Positions 54,388 to 63,235 of a stretch of 64,000 nt of DNA are shown here, one piece after another. Position numbers and translations under genes: made by a program. Under the pieces are notes generated by a model. That model ran no database searches and was not told where the DNA came from. It was given only the letters and a program-made list of their open reading frames with translations. Location: the NCBI GenBank assembly GCA_020631355.1, contig JAHDHL010000001.1, forward strand, positions 359,616 through 423,615. Direction: 5' to 3'. Origin of the DNA: Saprospiraceae bacterium (GTDB lineage Bacteria > Bacteroidota > Bacteroidia > Chitinophagales > Saprospiraceae). Position 1 is the first letter of the stretch. Every line of letters starts with the position of its first letter.

Positions 54388-55368
54388 TCAAATATAATTT
54401 TTTCTGAATGAAAAAGAATCCGCTTTTTCAACGAAAGCCATAAGGGGTAATACTTTTCTATGATATTCCATTTCATCCATTTCTCCTAGTTGGCGTTTCT
54501 TATTCAAATCAGATATTTTATTCCTGAATCTTTTCCTGCTCCTTTGACCCAGATATAACCTACTTGGATGAATTACATATCCAAGAAAAGGTAAGCCCTT
54601 GTCCAATCGATTGATAACAGGTGTTTTCAACTCACATTTGAGATTTTCTTCAATGAATTGCATAAAACATCGTACCTGACTCTTCAATTCATCCATATTC
54701 TGCCCCCAAAGAACCATATCATCCATGTATCTGATATAAAATTTCATATTCAATTCTTCCTTTGCAAAATGATCTGCTACCCCAAGAAAATGATTGGCAA
54801 AATACTGGCTTGTAAGGTTACCGATGGGTAATCCTTTGCCCTCTTCATTTTGAAAAGAATCTATAATCTTGAACAATACGTGGAGTAGATGCTTATCCTT
54901 AAACAATTTACCTAATTGGTTCTTCAGACAATCGTGATCCAGTGTCTCAAAATACTTTCTCACATCCAATTTAGCGAAGAACATATTCTTCTTAGAAAAC
55001 CCAGTAGCCCTTTCAATTGCAGCATAAGTTCCTTTTCCCTTTCTGCAAGCGTAACTATCATATATCTGATACTTCTCAAATCTATCGTGACATACATTCA
55101 TTAGGGCATGATGCAAAACTCTTTCACTAAATGTAGCTGCACAAATCAACCTTTTCTTCGGATCATGGATATAAAAAGATTTATACGTTCCTATTTTAAT
55201 CCCACCCGTTAATATTTGAGACTGCAACTCTAGAAGGTTCGTCCTAAGGTTCATTTGGAAAGTTAAGACATCCTTCCTGCTACTTTTACCTTTCCTTGCC
55301 TTATGATAAGCCAAATGAAGATTATCCCAATCTACAATTTCATGAATCAGATTCCCTTGTCTCTTCAT
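54388..55368 (-). CDS. DGR reverse transcriptase
   Basis: 326 residues. It copies TR RNA into A-mutagenized cDNA that replaces VR. RT motifs: [16 protein letters not shown] with catalytic Asp at ~135, DGR-type motif [13 protein letters not shown] (~180-192), and catalytic RYMDDMVLW with Asp216/217. Thumb and [13 protein letters not shown] follow. No maturase or HNH domain and no msr/msd-like element, so it is not a group II intron or retron RT. Its start overlaps the 3' end of the HRDC gene by 29 bp. Confidence 0.94.
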   Translation of the reverse strand: MKRQGNLIHEIVDWDNLHLAYHKARKGKSSRKDVLTFQMNLRTNLLELQSQILTGGIKIGTYKSFYIHDPKKRLICAATFSERVLHHALMNVCHDRFEKYQIYDSYACRKGKGTYAAIERATGFSKKNMFFAKLDVRKYFETLDHDCLKNQLGKLFKDKHLLHVLFKIIDSFQNEEGKGLPIGNLTSQYFANHFLGVADHFAKEELNMKFYIRYMDDMVLWGQNMDELKSQVRCFMQFIEENLKCELKTPVINRLDKGLPFLGYVIHPSRLYLGQRSRKRFRNKISDLNKKRQLGEMDEMEYHRKVLPLMAFVEKADSFSFRKNYI

Positions 55369-55798
55369 TCTTCTTGAGTTCTTCTAGATGATTTAAAAAT
55401 TTCCGACCATATCTTTCTACTTTCTTTTTACCAATACCATGAACCTCTTTCATACTTTGGATAGTGATTTCCGTTTGTTTTGCTAATTCACTCAGTTCCG
55501 CATCAGTAAAAATTGCAAAGGCAGGAACAGCTTCCTCTACTGAAATCTCTTTCCTGATTTGCCTTAATAATGAGAATTTCTTAAAATCCTTTTCGCTAAG
55601 TACTTGCTTGTAATCTATCTTCTTCGTTTGTCTTACACTAGGGGTTTGTTTACCTAGGTATCTGATACAAAAACTCCAGTAATTCCCTGACATACCACTT
55701 TCAATATCCAAAATTCTATTACCCGAGAGAAATCGATTCATTTCTTCTTCCTCAGATTCGCCACCAATAATAGGAACGGTAAAAATCTTTATTTTCAT
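55340..55798 (-). CDS. HRDC-domain DGR accessory protein
   Basis: 152 residues from the ATG at 55798. The N-terminal part (MKIKIFTVPIIGGESEEEEM...SYWSFC-type) is typical of DGR-linked proteins that replace the Avd accessory; an HRDC-like domain spans ~72-145 (RQIRKEISVEEAVPAFAIF, MKEVHGIGKKKVERYGRKF). HRDC domains bind nucleic acid, so a role in assembling RT with TR RNA or cDNA is inferred. It overlaps the RT gene and follows variable protein 2. Confidence 0.88.
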   Translation of the reverse strand: MKIKIFTVPIIGGESEEEEMNRFLSGNRILDIESGMSGNYWSFCIRYLGKQTPSVRQTKKIDYKQVLSEKDFKKFSLLRQIRKEISVEEAVPAFAIFTDAELSELAKQTEITIQSMKEVHGIGKKKVERYGRKFLNHLEELKKNEETRESDS

Positions 55799-55850
55799 TA
55801 TTCTATTTTTCAATCCATTTTTGGCCTCATCCCCTTTCGAAAGCCTGCTA

Positions 55851-55872
55851 CCGTCCGTCTCCGACAGGACGG
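55851..55872. repeat. GC-rich hairpin downstream of VR2
   Basis: CCGTCC/GGACGG (6 bp) with an inner GTC/GAC stem and TCC loop, roughly 60 bp past the VR2 3' end. A wider GCCTGC/GCAGGC pair (55843-55903) encloses it. DGR targets elsewhere carry hairpins just 3' of VR, but the distance here is greater; a terminator role is also possible. Confidence 0.45.
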
Positions 55873-55901
55873 CTGCCGCCTTTCTACAGCGGACTCGGCA
55901 G

Positions 55902-55917
55902 GCTCAGATAGAATGCC
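55902..55917 (+). repeat. 16-nt VR2 3'-flank box
   Basis: GCTCAGATAGAATGCC, 15 bp from the VR2 end. It is the exact inverted match of the TR flank (54222-54237) and matches the VR1 flank at 14/16. Confidence 0.85.
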
Positions 55918-55929
55918 CTTGGCCTAACC

Positions 55930-56664
55930 TCACTGGGACAGGACAAGGCGGAAGCCTATATCGTAGTGCCTGCGAGACGGGTGATTGAAGCCGCGAAATG
56001 CTACACGGCAGAACTGCGAGCCGTCGAACCAGCTACCGCCACGCATCACGCGAAAAGCGCTATCTTCCTTATCATCCCATGCACTTCCGTCTTGTGGAGC
56101 ATGATCATAATTACTATGCCAATAATCCCCACACCATTCATATACATTGCCAGACATATCGTGAATGCCCAATTGATTGGGCTTCAATAAACCTACAGGC
56201 TTTGTTTCTCTATGAGAGTTATCTTCGTACCAAGCCGCTTCTCCCACATCATTACTTCCTGAATACTTGAAGTTAGCTTCCCAATGGATACCTCCTCTAG
56301 CAGCATATTCCCATTCCGCTTCTGAGGGAAGACGAAATTCTTCTATTTCTGTCAGTTCCCTCAACTTGGGGAGAAATTCATCATTGATATCATTCCAAGA
56401 GACTTGTTCTACGGGTCTGCTATTCCCTAGAAACCAAGAGGGATTGTTATCTTCTCCCATCACCGCTTTCCACAAAGCTTGGGTGACGGGAAATTCTCCC
56501 ATGTAAAATGGTTTATCGAATGTTACGAGATGGGCTGGTTTTTCATCATCGTATCCACTACCATCATCTCCCATCATGAAAGAGCCGGGAGCCAATTCTA
56601 TCATATGGAAGGTGTGACCATTGACGGCAAAAGGAATCTTCTTTATTTCTGGAATGGTTTTCAT
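55930..56664 (-). CDS. DGR variable protein 2 (SUMF1/FGE-like C-type-lectin fold)
   Basis: 244 residues, cytoplasmic. SUMF1-type core: MIELAPGSFMMGDDGSGYDDEKPAHLV, PVEQVSWNDIND, FRLPSEAEWEYAARGG, GNVYEWCGDYW and GFRLVLSQ. It is a paralogue of variable protein 1 (about 60-70% similar by eye, with an identical invariant frame around the variable sites). The first FGE active-site Cys is lacking. First gene of the DGR cluster, not next to an effector gene; the HRDC and RT genes follow. No clear promoter recognised upstream. Confidence 0.9.
   Translation of the reverse strand: MKTIPEIKKIPFAVNGHTFHMIELAPGSFMMGDDGSGYDDEKPAHLVTFDKPFYMGEFPVTQALWKAVMGEDNNPSWFLGNSRPVEQVSWNDINDEFLPKLRELTEIEEFRLPSEAEWEYAARGGIHWEANFKYSGSNDVGEAAWYEDNSHRETKPVGLLKPNQLGIHDMSGNVYEWCGDYWHSNYDHAPQDGSAWDDKEDSAFRVMRGGSWFDGSQFCRVAFRGFNHPSRRHYDIGFRLVLSQ
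55933..56059 (-). other. DGR variable repeat 2 (VR2)
   Basis: 127 bp aligned gap-free with TR: 16 differences, 15 at TR adenines; the remaining C to T lies near the 5' edge. Residues changed: I to M, I to F, N to D, G, F, G, H, Y and D, Y to F twice, and H to R. Confidence 0.93.
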
Positions 56665-57032
56665 TTAATTTGGATATCGTGTATTCTTTTTTGCAATATA
56701 CGATTTTAGTAAATCTTGAGAACGGTATCCTGGCTATCTAATTTAACCAAGGAAATTTGAGTGTATTTCTTACCCGACATTCAAATACAACACTTTATAT
56801 ATTCGAGATAAGAATAAGGTTATATTCCAACCACCAACAATCCAGACAAAACTATAATTCTATCAAATTATTCATTATTTTTATTTCATTAAAATTAAAA
56901 AATATAAATTTCACTATCATTTTTCCATCTAAAACTAATTTATAATATCATAACCATTTAAAAAAAAGCTAAAAAACAACTTAGAGTTATTTAAAATAAA
57001 TAAGTTTTCTTTTCAAAAAAATAAATTTAAAA
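56665..57032. other. AT-rich intergenic region
   Basis: Between the divergent variable-protein-2 gene and the exported-protein gene at 57033. Base composition is strongly AT, especially 56800-57032. No gene, RNA or repeat recognised; promoters for both directions must lie here. A TATATTGC near 56690 on the minus strand is the nearest to a -7 box. Confidence 0.4.
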
Positions 57033-58316
57033 ATGAAACAAACATTCGTATTGTTACTGATCATCCTACCTCTATTTTTACAAGGACAAAATGACGAACC
57101 CAATGCAGTACCCACTGAAAGTACAGAGGAAACCAATGCGTCCGAAAATACAGAGGAATTAATTCGGAAAGTTGTAAAAGAAGTGCTCCAGGAGAATTCC
57201 GGCACTAAGAAATTAGGTGTTTGCAGCTCTTCTAAAATTGGAAAAAAAATCAAATGCGCAGACACAGGAAGAGAAGTCAAACTAGACTCTATATCCATTG
57301 CGATATTCGATGGTGTCATACAAGATATTGTAATTCATGTAACTGATGACACTACAGGCCAATCTGTTATATGGAACAGTACTATTATTTCTGTCCCTGA
57401 TTTTGAAAGTAGGGTTACTGACCGCATTGGGAAAGGTAAAGGAAACACATCCAAGTACTCTTTCATGCTAGAAGATGTCTTGACTATCGAATCGTTGATA
57501 GGTAAAAGAGGGTATGTCCCTGAGGATGTTGCTTTTACCTTAACCGAAGATAATCCTGTTAGAATACTGGAAATCAACACTGACATCAATTCATATCTTG
57601 AAGCCAGAATATATACAGATGCATTCGCCTTATTTGATGATGAAACCCCAAACGGTTTAGTTCAGACAGAAATATCCACAAGGTTTTTTACCCGCACCCA
57701 AAATAGCGCCAATAAGAATACAATCTGGTTCAATTATCTTGATATGCAATTAGGGTTTGCCAAGCATGACAATGACTTTTCCACACTTTCTCTCTCTGAA
57801 CCAGCAGATGATGGAAAATTCGATATAGATAGAAAAATCCTATTCCAACAAAGTTGGGCTTGGGTAGACATCAATTCTAACATATTGAATCGTTGGATTA
57901 ATAAAAGCCATCACAAAAAATTCCATTGGGATATAGGCATCAGTGGTTACTGGTCAAGGGTAGCTGAAGAAAACAATGATTCTACAATACAGAATATCTT
58001 CCTTCCGACTTATCATACATCAATTGGATTCAAACTGAAAAGGGGAGAGAATTTCGGAACGAATATGGAATTAAGGGCATTTGCACAACGTCTAACGAGC
58101 GACGAGGGTTTAATTGCCAATAATGATTGGATGTATTATCTAAATCCCGAGATAGAAATTTATTATCATCCATCAGGTAAAAAAAGAAATAAAATATTTC
58201 TTCGTTATCGAAATTTCATCAACCTTTCGGACAATGATGACAGTCTTATTGGTTTTGAATTCCAACAATTACAAATTGGTTACCAATATAAATTCACAAA
58301 CTTATTTTCCAAGTAG
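57033..58316 (+). CDS. exported protein, probable outer-membrane barrel
   Basis: 427 residues. Signal peptide MKQTFVLLLIILPLFLQGQ; a Thr/Glu-rich helical linker (~24-60) with KVVKEVLQEN; a compact domain (~60-180) with three cysteines; and a strand-rich C-terminal part (~190-427) ending in YQYKFTNLFSK with pairs of aromatic strands, porin-like. Codon use is more AT-rich than in the core genes. 40 bp upstream of the metzincin-like gene, probably one unit. Family not recognised. Confidence 0.65.
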   Translation: MKQTFVLLLIILPLFLQGQNDEPNAVPTESTEETNASENTEELIRKVVKEVLQENSGTKKLGVCSSSKIGKKIKCADTGREVKLDSISIAIFDGVIQDIVIHVTDDTTGQSVIWNSTIISVPDFESRVTDRIGKGKGNTSKYSFMLEDVLTIESLIGKRGYVPEDVAFTLTEDNPVRILEINTDINSYLEARIYTDAFALFDDETPNGLVQTEISTRFFTRTQNSANKNTIWFNYLDMQLGFAKHDNDFSTLSLSEPADDGKFDIDRKILFQQSWAWVDINSNILNRWINKSHHKKFHWDIGISGYWSRVAEENNDSTIQNIFLPTYHTSIGFKLKRGENFGTNMELRAFAQRLTSDEGLIANNDWMYYLNPEIEIYYHPSGKKRNKIFLRYRNFINLSDNDDSLIGFEFQQLQIGYQYKFTNLFSK

Positions 58317-58356
58317 AAATAAAAATTAAATAATCATAAAAAAATAAAAAAGAATC

Positions 58357-58989
58357 ATGAGTAATCCTTTATTTTTCATATGCTATTTATTTCCTTTTAT
58401 AATATTTAGCCATGCATCAAAAAACAATTCGGATGAATTCAATGAACTACCTGAATTCCATGTCAATCTAGAAATTCGAAATCTTCCAAATGGCAAATAC
58501 AGTATGTATTTTGACGATATGGAAAAAGCAGCCAAAACTTTCGAATCAGTCATGAATGACAAGGAATTCCAGAAAGAATTATTGGAATTAAATTTTCATT
58601 TCGATACGGAAAACGACCCCAACAAGGTGCTCTCCACAGCACAAATCGTTTCGAAGATTTATGATGCCAAAGAGGAAAATGGAGACTCTGGCACAATTTC
58701 AACCGCTGATATTTACTGGATTCTAAAAAAAGCGAAACCTAGAGCAAAATGGAAAGGCATCAATGGGTACAGAAATAAGGGGAGTAAGTTTATAAATACT
58801 TATTCTTACTATTTCAGAAATTCATTATCCTCCAACAATAAACATGATATTGTTGGGCATTTAGCCCACGAGTGGTCACATACCCTCGGGTTCTTACATA
58901 AGAATAAGCCACACGATAATAGAAGCAAGACCGTACCCTATGCTTTTGGCAATCTTGTGAAAAAGCATGCAAAAAAATATCAAAACTGA
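58357..58989 (+). CDS. metzincin-like zinc protease
   Basis: 210 residues with a signal-peptide-like N-terminus (LFFICYLFPFIIFSHA). The zinc motif HEWSHTLGFLH (~168-178) exactly fits the metzincin pattern HExxHxxGxxH. A few residues later PYAFGNLVKKH may supply the Met-turn equivalent, though no Met is visible, which weakens the assignment. AT-rich and paired with the gene at 57033. Likely extracytoplasmic; substrate unknown. Confidence 0.6.
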   Translation: MSNPLFFICYLFPFIIFSHASKNNSDEFNELPEFHVNLEIRNLPNGKYSMYFDDMEKAAKTFESVMNDKEFQKELLELNFHFDTENDPNKVLSTAQIVSKIYDAKEENGDSGTISTADIYWILKKAKPRAKWKGINGYRNKGSKFINTYSYYFRNSLSSNNKHDIVGHLAHEWSHTLGFLHKNKPHDNRSKTVPYAFGNLVKKHAKKYQN

Positions 58990-59086
58990 TAAATATTGGC
59001 AAGCTGATACCCAAGACCTCATCTGATTTTGAGAGCGCATTGGGATGTAGGATTCACTCCGTTAGCCCTGAGTATTTTATTCACAC

Positions 59087-59134
59087 CAAAAGGCCATTGG
59101 AAGCACCTGCTTTTGATGGCCTTTTATTTTGGAA
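59087..59134. terminator. hairpin between convergent genes
   Basis: AAAAGGCCAT pairs with ATGGCCTTTT across an 18-nt loop, with T-rich DNA after; between the metzincin-like gene and the convergent DUF1566 lipoprotein gene. Confidence 0.6.
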
Positions 59135-59152
59135 TCCACACCATTCTACTTC

Positions 59153-59899
59153 TTAAAAATTGCGAACCGGCCGAACAAAGTTATAATTTGATTTCCCATT
59201 ACCTTGCCGGCCTCCATTATCATAGAATTTTTGCACCCAGGCTGTTCCTCCATCAAATTCTGTAGAACTCCAATATCGTACATCCTTAAAATCCCCGTAC
59301 CCGTTCTGGTCCAGATGGACATACATCAGGTTCAATTCAGCCACGGAAGGCAAGTACCAATCAGCTCCCTGATCCCTACACAAATCAGCTGCGATATCCC
59401 CAATAAAACAATTCGCTAAAATGGAATCCGTATTGGATATACCATCTCCTATTCGGCCACCCACCTCACCATCTATATCGGCTGTGGGGAAATACACGTT
59501 GCTTAGTCCAGCGATATCAAGGCCATAGCATCCCCAATTTCCAACTACTTCCCTACTAGCAGGTGCAGCTACCATACCTGTACCATCTGTGATATCCAGA
59601 TAGAAAATCAGCCCCTCCGCATATGTCTTACCATACATATCTTCCGGGCTAACACCATTTTCATATAATACCTTGGGAGGTATTCCATTGTCCAAAAGTG
59701 CTTGGATTTCGGTAAAATCCATTTGGCTGCAATCATCCCCCATATATCCCAGAGGACAATCACAATTCCCAGAACCATCGCATATGCCGTCATTCAAGCA
59801 AATGATGGTTTCACAGGGGTCTGCTTCCTTACAAGCTGCAAGGGAAAATAAGATTGCGAATAGGAAATAAAGTTGTAGAAAATATGTAGTTCGGCTCAT
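59153..59899 (-). CDS. lipoprotein with EGF-like and DUF1566 (Lcl C-terminal) domains
   Basis: 248 residues. Lipobox LAACKEAD; an EGF-like module with six Cys (CETIICLNDGICDGSGNCDC); then a DUF1566-type domain with AADLCRDQGADWYLPSVAEL and YWSSTEFDGGTAWVQKF. DUF1566 modules are found in surface binding proteins such as Lcl of Legionella. EGF-like modules are less common in bacteria but occur in Bacteroidota lipoproteins. Confidence 0.8.
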   Translation of the reverse strand: MSRTTYFLQLYFLFAILFSLAACKEADPCETIICLNDGICDGSGNCDCPLGYMGDDCSQMDFTEIQALLDNGIPPKVLYENGVSPEDMYGKTYAEGLIFYLDITDGTGMVAAPASREVVGNWGCYGLDIAGLSNVYFPTADIDGEVGGRIGDGISNTDSILANCFIGDIAADLCRDQGADWYLPSVAELNLMYVHLDQNGYGDFKDVRYWSSTEFDGGTAWVQKFYDNGGRQGNGKSNYNFVRPVRNF

Positions 59900-60058
59900 T
59901 TTGAATCATTGTAATTGGAGAATAAATATTCAAGTGCAGCAACATTTCAATATGATATTTTAACCACACTCATTTTTTAAACCTGTCTTAAGATTGAATC
60001 GCTGCATTACATTCACCTTCATTTCGTATCATTGGGTATTCATCAAAATACTTATTCC

Positions 60059-60409
60059 ATGAACGCGAATGAATACCAACAATTGGCTGCCCGTACACTT
60101 ATCGAAAAGCCTGATTTTGAAATCAGTCCAGAGGAGGTGATGATATCATGGATGGCTATTGGCCTTGCCGGTGAGGCCGGGGAAGTGGCCGACCTCATCA
60201 AAAAGGGAATCTATCATCAACAAGGCATTGACAAGGATAAAATCAAGAAAGAGCTCGGTGATGTACTCTGGTACCTGTCTGGCTTGGCCAAACAGATGGG
60301 GTTTACCCTGGAAGAAGTCATGGAACAGAATATCAATAAATTAAAGGCTCGGTTCCCTGAGGGTTATAGCGCCGAAAGAACCACATTCCGAGAGGGTGAT
60401 GCGGAGTAA
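60059..60409 (+). CDS. MazG-like nucleotide pyrophosphohydrolase
   Basis: 116 residues from the ATG at 60059; the TTG upstream at 60032 is less likely. MazG-fold motifs: metal-binding GLAGEAGEVADLIKK and KKELGDVLWYLSG. Small single-domain MazG proteins hydrolyse (d)NTPs, acting as house-cleaning enzymes. Cytoplasmic. Convergent with the DUF1501 gene. Confidence 0.88.
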   Translation: MNANEYQQLAARTLIEKPDFEISPEEVMISWMAIGLAGEAGEVADLIKKGIYHQQGIDKDKIKKELGDVLWYLSGLAKQMGFTLEEVMEQNINKLKARFPEGYSAERTTFREGDAE

Positions 60410-60422
60410 TTTCAGCATCATC

Positions 60423-61619
60423 CTAAATCAGGTTTAAGGATTCGAACGAATGCCCTAATATTTGTTTGGAATCACCATCCAACCATTGGTCAATAACATC
60501 CGCATAAATTCGCCTGAAGTCCAATTGGTATTTGATGTCTCCCTGATCCAAATCGGATAGATTCGGAGCATCATTGTATATACCTGCTGTTTTCAGCTGC
60601 CCTCCCATCAGGAAAAGATTATTGGCGGTTCCGTGGTCGGTACCATTCCCTGCATTTTGTTGTACTCGCCTACCAAATTCGGAGAATGTCATAATAAGGG
60701 TATCATCAAAAAGGCCATTCTGCTTCAAATCCGCAATGAATGCCTTGACTGACTCCGCATAGTTCTTGAGTAACCGCTCCTGCTTCCCTCTCTGGCCAGC
60801 ATGTGTATCAAAACTTCCCAAAGATGCATAGTAAATCTTGATGTCCGCATCCGCAGTCATCAATTCTGCTATCTGCTTCAGATCCTTAGCGAACTTGTGA
60901 TTCGGATAAGTCACACGGGATGTATGCACCTTGGATTTTTCGTATAAATACTCTGCACTGGATTGTGTATCTATGAGTGTCTTGTATAGATATTCGACGT
61001 TTTCGTGGTCATGGTCATGATGATGGTGCTTAGATATCGCTTGTAGGTAGGGACTCCCCGCAGCTTTCTTAATCTTACTCAGATTTTTTACCGCAAAGCC
61101 ATTCTTTTGCATTCCCTTAAGGGCAATATGCAAGTCATCATCCACATTCAGCGCATGATAGGGCATACAATTCCTGCATTCACTATCCAGATATCTTCCC
61201 AGCCAGCCCGTAGTCCAATATTCATTACTGGCACTACCTGTTTGCCAAATGTCCATAGAACGGAAATGGGAACGATTCGGATTCGGATATCCCACGCTAT
61301 TGATAATAGACATTTCTCCCTCCTCGAATATGCCTTGCAAATCAGATAATACAGGATTGAAACCCAAGTTCGTATTCCCCAATCGGATGACCTCATTCTT
61401 GGGTATAGCCAATCTCGGTCGGGCATTATAATAGACATCATCCTCAAAAGGAACTATTGTATTCAGTCCATCATTCCCTCCGGATAATTGAATAATGACC
61501 AAGGTCTTTCCAATCCTACTCATATGCTGCGGACCGAAGAACGATGCCCTTAGAAAATTCGGAATCATCAATGCACTGGATGCCAAGGAGGCATTTCTCA
61601 AAAATTCTCTTCTTTTCAT
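60423..61619 (-). CDS. DUF1501 protein with Tat-like signal
   Basis: 398 residues, N-terminus MKRREFLRNASLASSALM has an RR-x-F Tat-like motif. DUF1501 features: LVIIQLSGGNDGLNTIVPF, SFDTHAGQRGKQERLL, MTFSEFGRRVQQNAGNGTDHG. The fold is of the alkaline-phosphatase superfamily; physiological function unknown. It follows the DUF1800 gene by 20 bp, a conserved pair. Confidence 0.9.
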   Translation of the reverse strand: MKRREFLRNASLASSALMIPNFLRASFFGPQHMSRIGKTLVIIQLSGGNDGLNTIVPFEDDVYYNARPRLAIPKNEVIRLGNTNLGFNPVLSDLQGIFEEGEMSIINSVGYPNPNRSHFRSMDIWQTGSASNEYWTTGWLGRYLDSECRNCMPYHALNVDDDLHIALKGMQKNGFAVKNLSKIKKAAGSPYLQAISKHHHHDHDHENVEYLYKTLIDTQSSAEYLYEKSKVHTSRVTYPNHKFAKDLKQIAELMTADADIKIYYASLGSFDTHAGQRGKQERLLKNYAESVKAFIADLKQNGLFDDTLIMTFSEFGRRVQQNAGNGTDHGTANNLFLMGGQLKTAGIYNDAPNLSDLDQGDIKYQLDFRRIYADVIDQWLDGDSKQILGHSFESLNLI

Positions 61620-61638
61620 TTTCTTTGGATTTTGATGG

Positions 61639-63018
61639 TTAGCACATTTGGTATTCAGGTAGACTCATGACCCTGTAAAGGATTTCCTTGTTCCTATCTG
61701 CTTGGGTCGTTCCTCTCAAACGGGCATAAAGTACTTCTTTCCTTACCGTCAAAGGCCCTTGAAGCAATTCATCAACCATACGGGAAGCAATTTCAGCATC
61801 TCCTAAACCTGCTGGGGCATTCTGGAAGTAACTGATATCCAAGGAAAGGTCAGAAATGGAATTCCTCAGTTTATTATTCTTTCCTTTGCCTCCTTTCCTA
61901 TGATTCATGACCAGTAACAAACCGGGCATGTTCAAGCGAGTCAGTAGGGTCGCATTGTCTATCCATGCCTTATCACCCGGCCAGCCTGCAACATTAGGTG
62001 GGTTAAAAAGAACCTGTCCCAGATTTTTTTGCAAGCCTAACAATGGTCGGTGTGCCTTGAATTCGAATTTGAGGGTCTTCATCATTCCTACCAATAATTC
62101 GATGGGGGATTTAATCTTAACTCCCATATTCACATCATCATAAAACCAATCACTTTTCAATACGAATTGCATGAGTTTTGAGATATCATAATTGGATTCG
62201 TAAAAGACATCCGTCATCTGGCTTACCTGCCCATCATTGATTCGTGCATTCACGAAGTATCTGTATATTTTTTCTGAAATGAAACGGGCCGTTTGTTTTT
62301 GTTCAAGGATGATATCAACAATATCCTCCCCGTTGAATTTGCCGGTCTTGCCCATAAAGGTCTTGTTTCCAAAATCGTGACGACGCTCAATGAATTCGGC
62401 CTTACCTTTTATGGGATTGGCCCTCCAGCCTGTAAATGCCCTACCTGCCTCCTTGATATCATTCTCCGTATAGTTGCCAATTCCAATCGTGAATAATTCC
62501 ATCAATTCACGGGCGAAATTCTCATTGGGTTTCTTTTTGCTATTCTGTTGGTTATTCAGATATAATATCATGGAAGGATCCTGTGATATGGCTACGACCA
62601 AATCCCTGAAATTTCCCAGAGCATGTTTGCGGAGAGTATTGATTTGAATACTTGCCATGTTGGGTAATTTGGACTGACAAGCAAAATGTCCGTGCCAGAA
62701 TAAGGTCATCTTTTCCAGTAACGGGTCCTGGGTTGTAGCCATTCTTCTGACCCAATCCGCATTAACCAGTGGTGTAAGCCGCTTGGCTTTTTGGACTTTC
62801 TCCTTATTATCATCCGACTCTCCCTTTTGCAGCTGGACCCCATCCACCATTGAACTAAATTCTTGGGGTGTGGATAACTCGAAGGATTGGTCCTTAATCC
62901 TGAGAATCTGATTGATTTCCTTAGACCATTTCGATTTTTTCTTTGAAACCAACTCATCCTGCGACAATCCAAAACCCGCTCTGAGATAAAGATGTTTGAT
63001 TTTTTTCCAATCGTTCAT
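61639..63018 (-). CDS. DUF1800 protein
   Basis: 459 residues from the ATG at 63018 (MNDWKKIKHLYLRAGFGLSQ); an upstream Met at 63078 is less probable. DUF1800 hallmarks: KMTLFWHGHFACQ, NFARELMELFTIGIGNYTENDIKEAGRAFTGW, FNPPNVAGWPGDKAW. Conserved partner of DUF1501; function of the pair unknown. Confidence 0.9.
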   Translation of the reverse strand: MNDWKKIKHLYLRAGFGLSQDELVSKKKSKWSKEINQILRIKDQSFELSTPQEFSSMVDGVQLQKGESDDNKEKVQKAKRLTPLVNADWVRRMATTQDPLLEKMTLFWHGHFACQSKLPNMASIQINTLRKHALGNFRDLVVAISQDPSMILYLNNQQNSKKKPNENFARELMELFTIGIGNYTENDIKEAGRAFTGWRANPIKGKAEFIERRHDFGNKTFMGKTGKFNGEDIVDIILEQKQTARFISEKIYRYFVNARINDGQVSQMTDVFYESNYDISKLMQFVLKSDWFYDDVNMGVKIKSPIELLVGMMKTLKFEFKAHRPLLGLQKNLGQVLFNPPNVAGWPGDKAWIDNATLLTRLNMPGLLLVMNHRKGGKGKNNKLRNSISDLSLDISYFQNAPAGLGDAEIASRMVDELLQGPLTVRKEVLYARLRGTTQADRNKEILYRVMSLPEYQMC

Positions 63019-63235
63019 TGTATCCAAATTTTGACATGAGGTGGCTTGGAAATGGTATCGGATAACAGTCTGGTTCATTCATGAACCCAGACTCATTATC
63101 ACATTTTCTCCATTCCTAACAAAATGAATTACACTAACTCTGACTCATACACTGGACAGAGGTTTAATTCCATAACAGGAATGGCTGTCAAATATTATAT
63201 AAGGGAATCTGAACGGTTTGTTAAGGCTAGGGTAG

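Noticed and set aside
54228-54476. 82-codon minus-strand ORF across the template repeat
   Set aside because: It overlaps the RT 3' end and consists of the TR; the SUMF1-like tail is the non-coding template, not a protein.
54388-55368. RT as a group II intron or retron component
   Set aside because: No maturase/HNH domains, no msr-msd structure; TR/VR pairs and HRDC partner fit a DGR.
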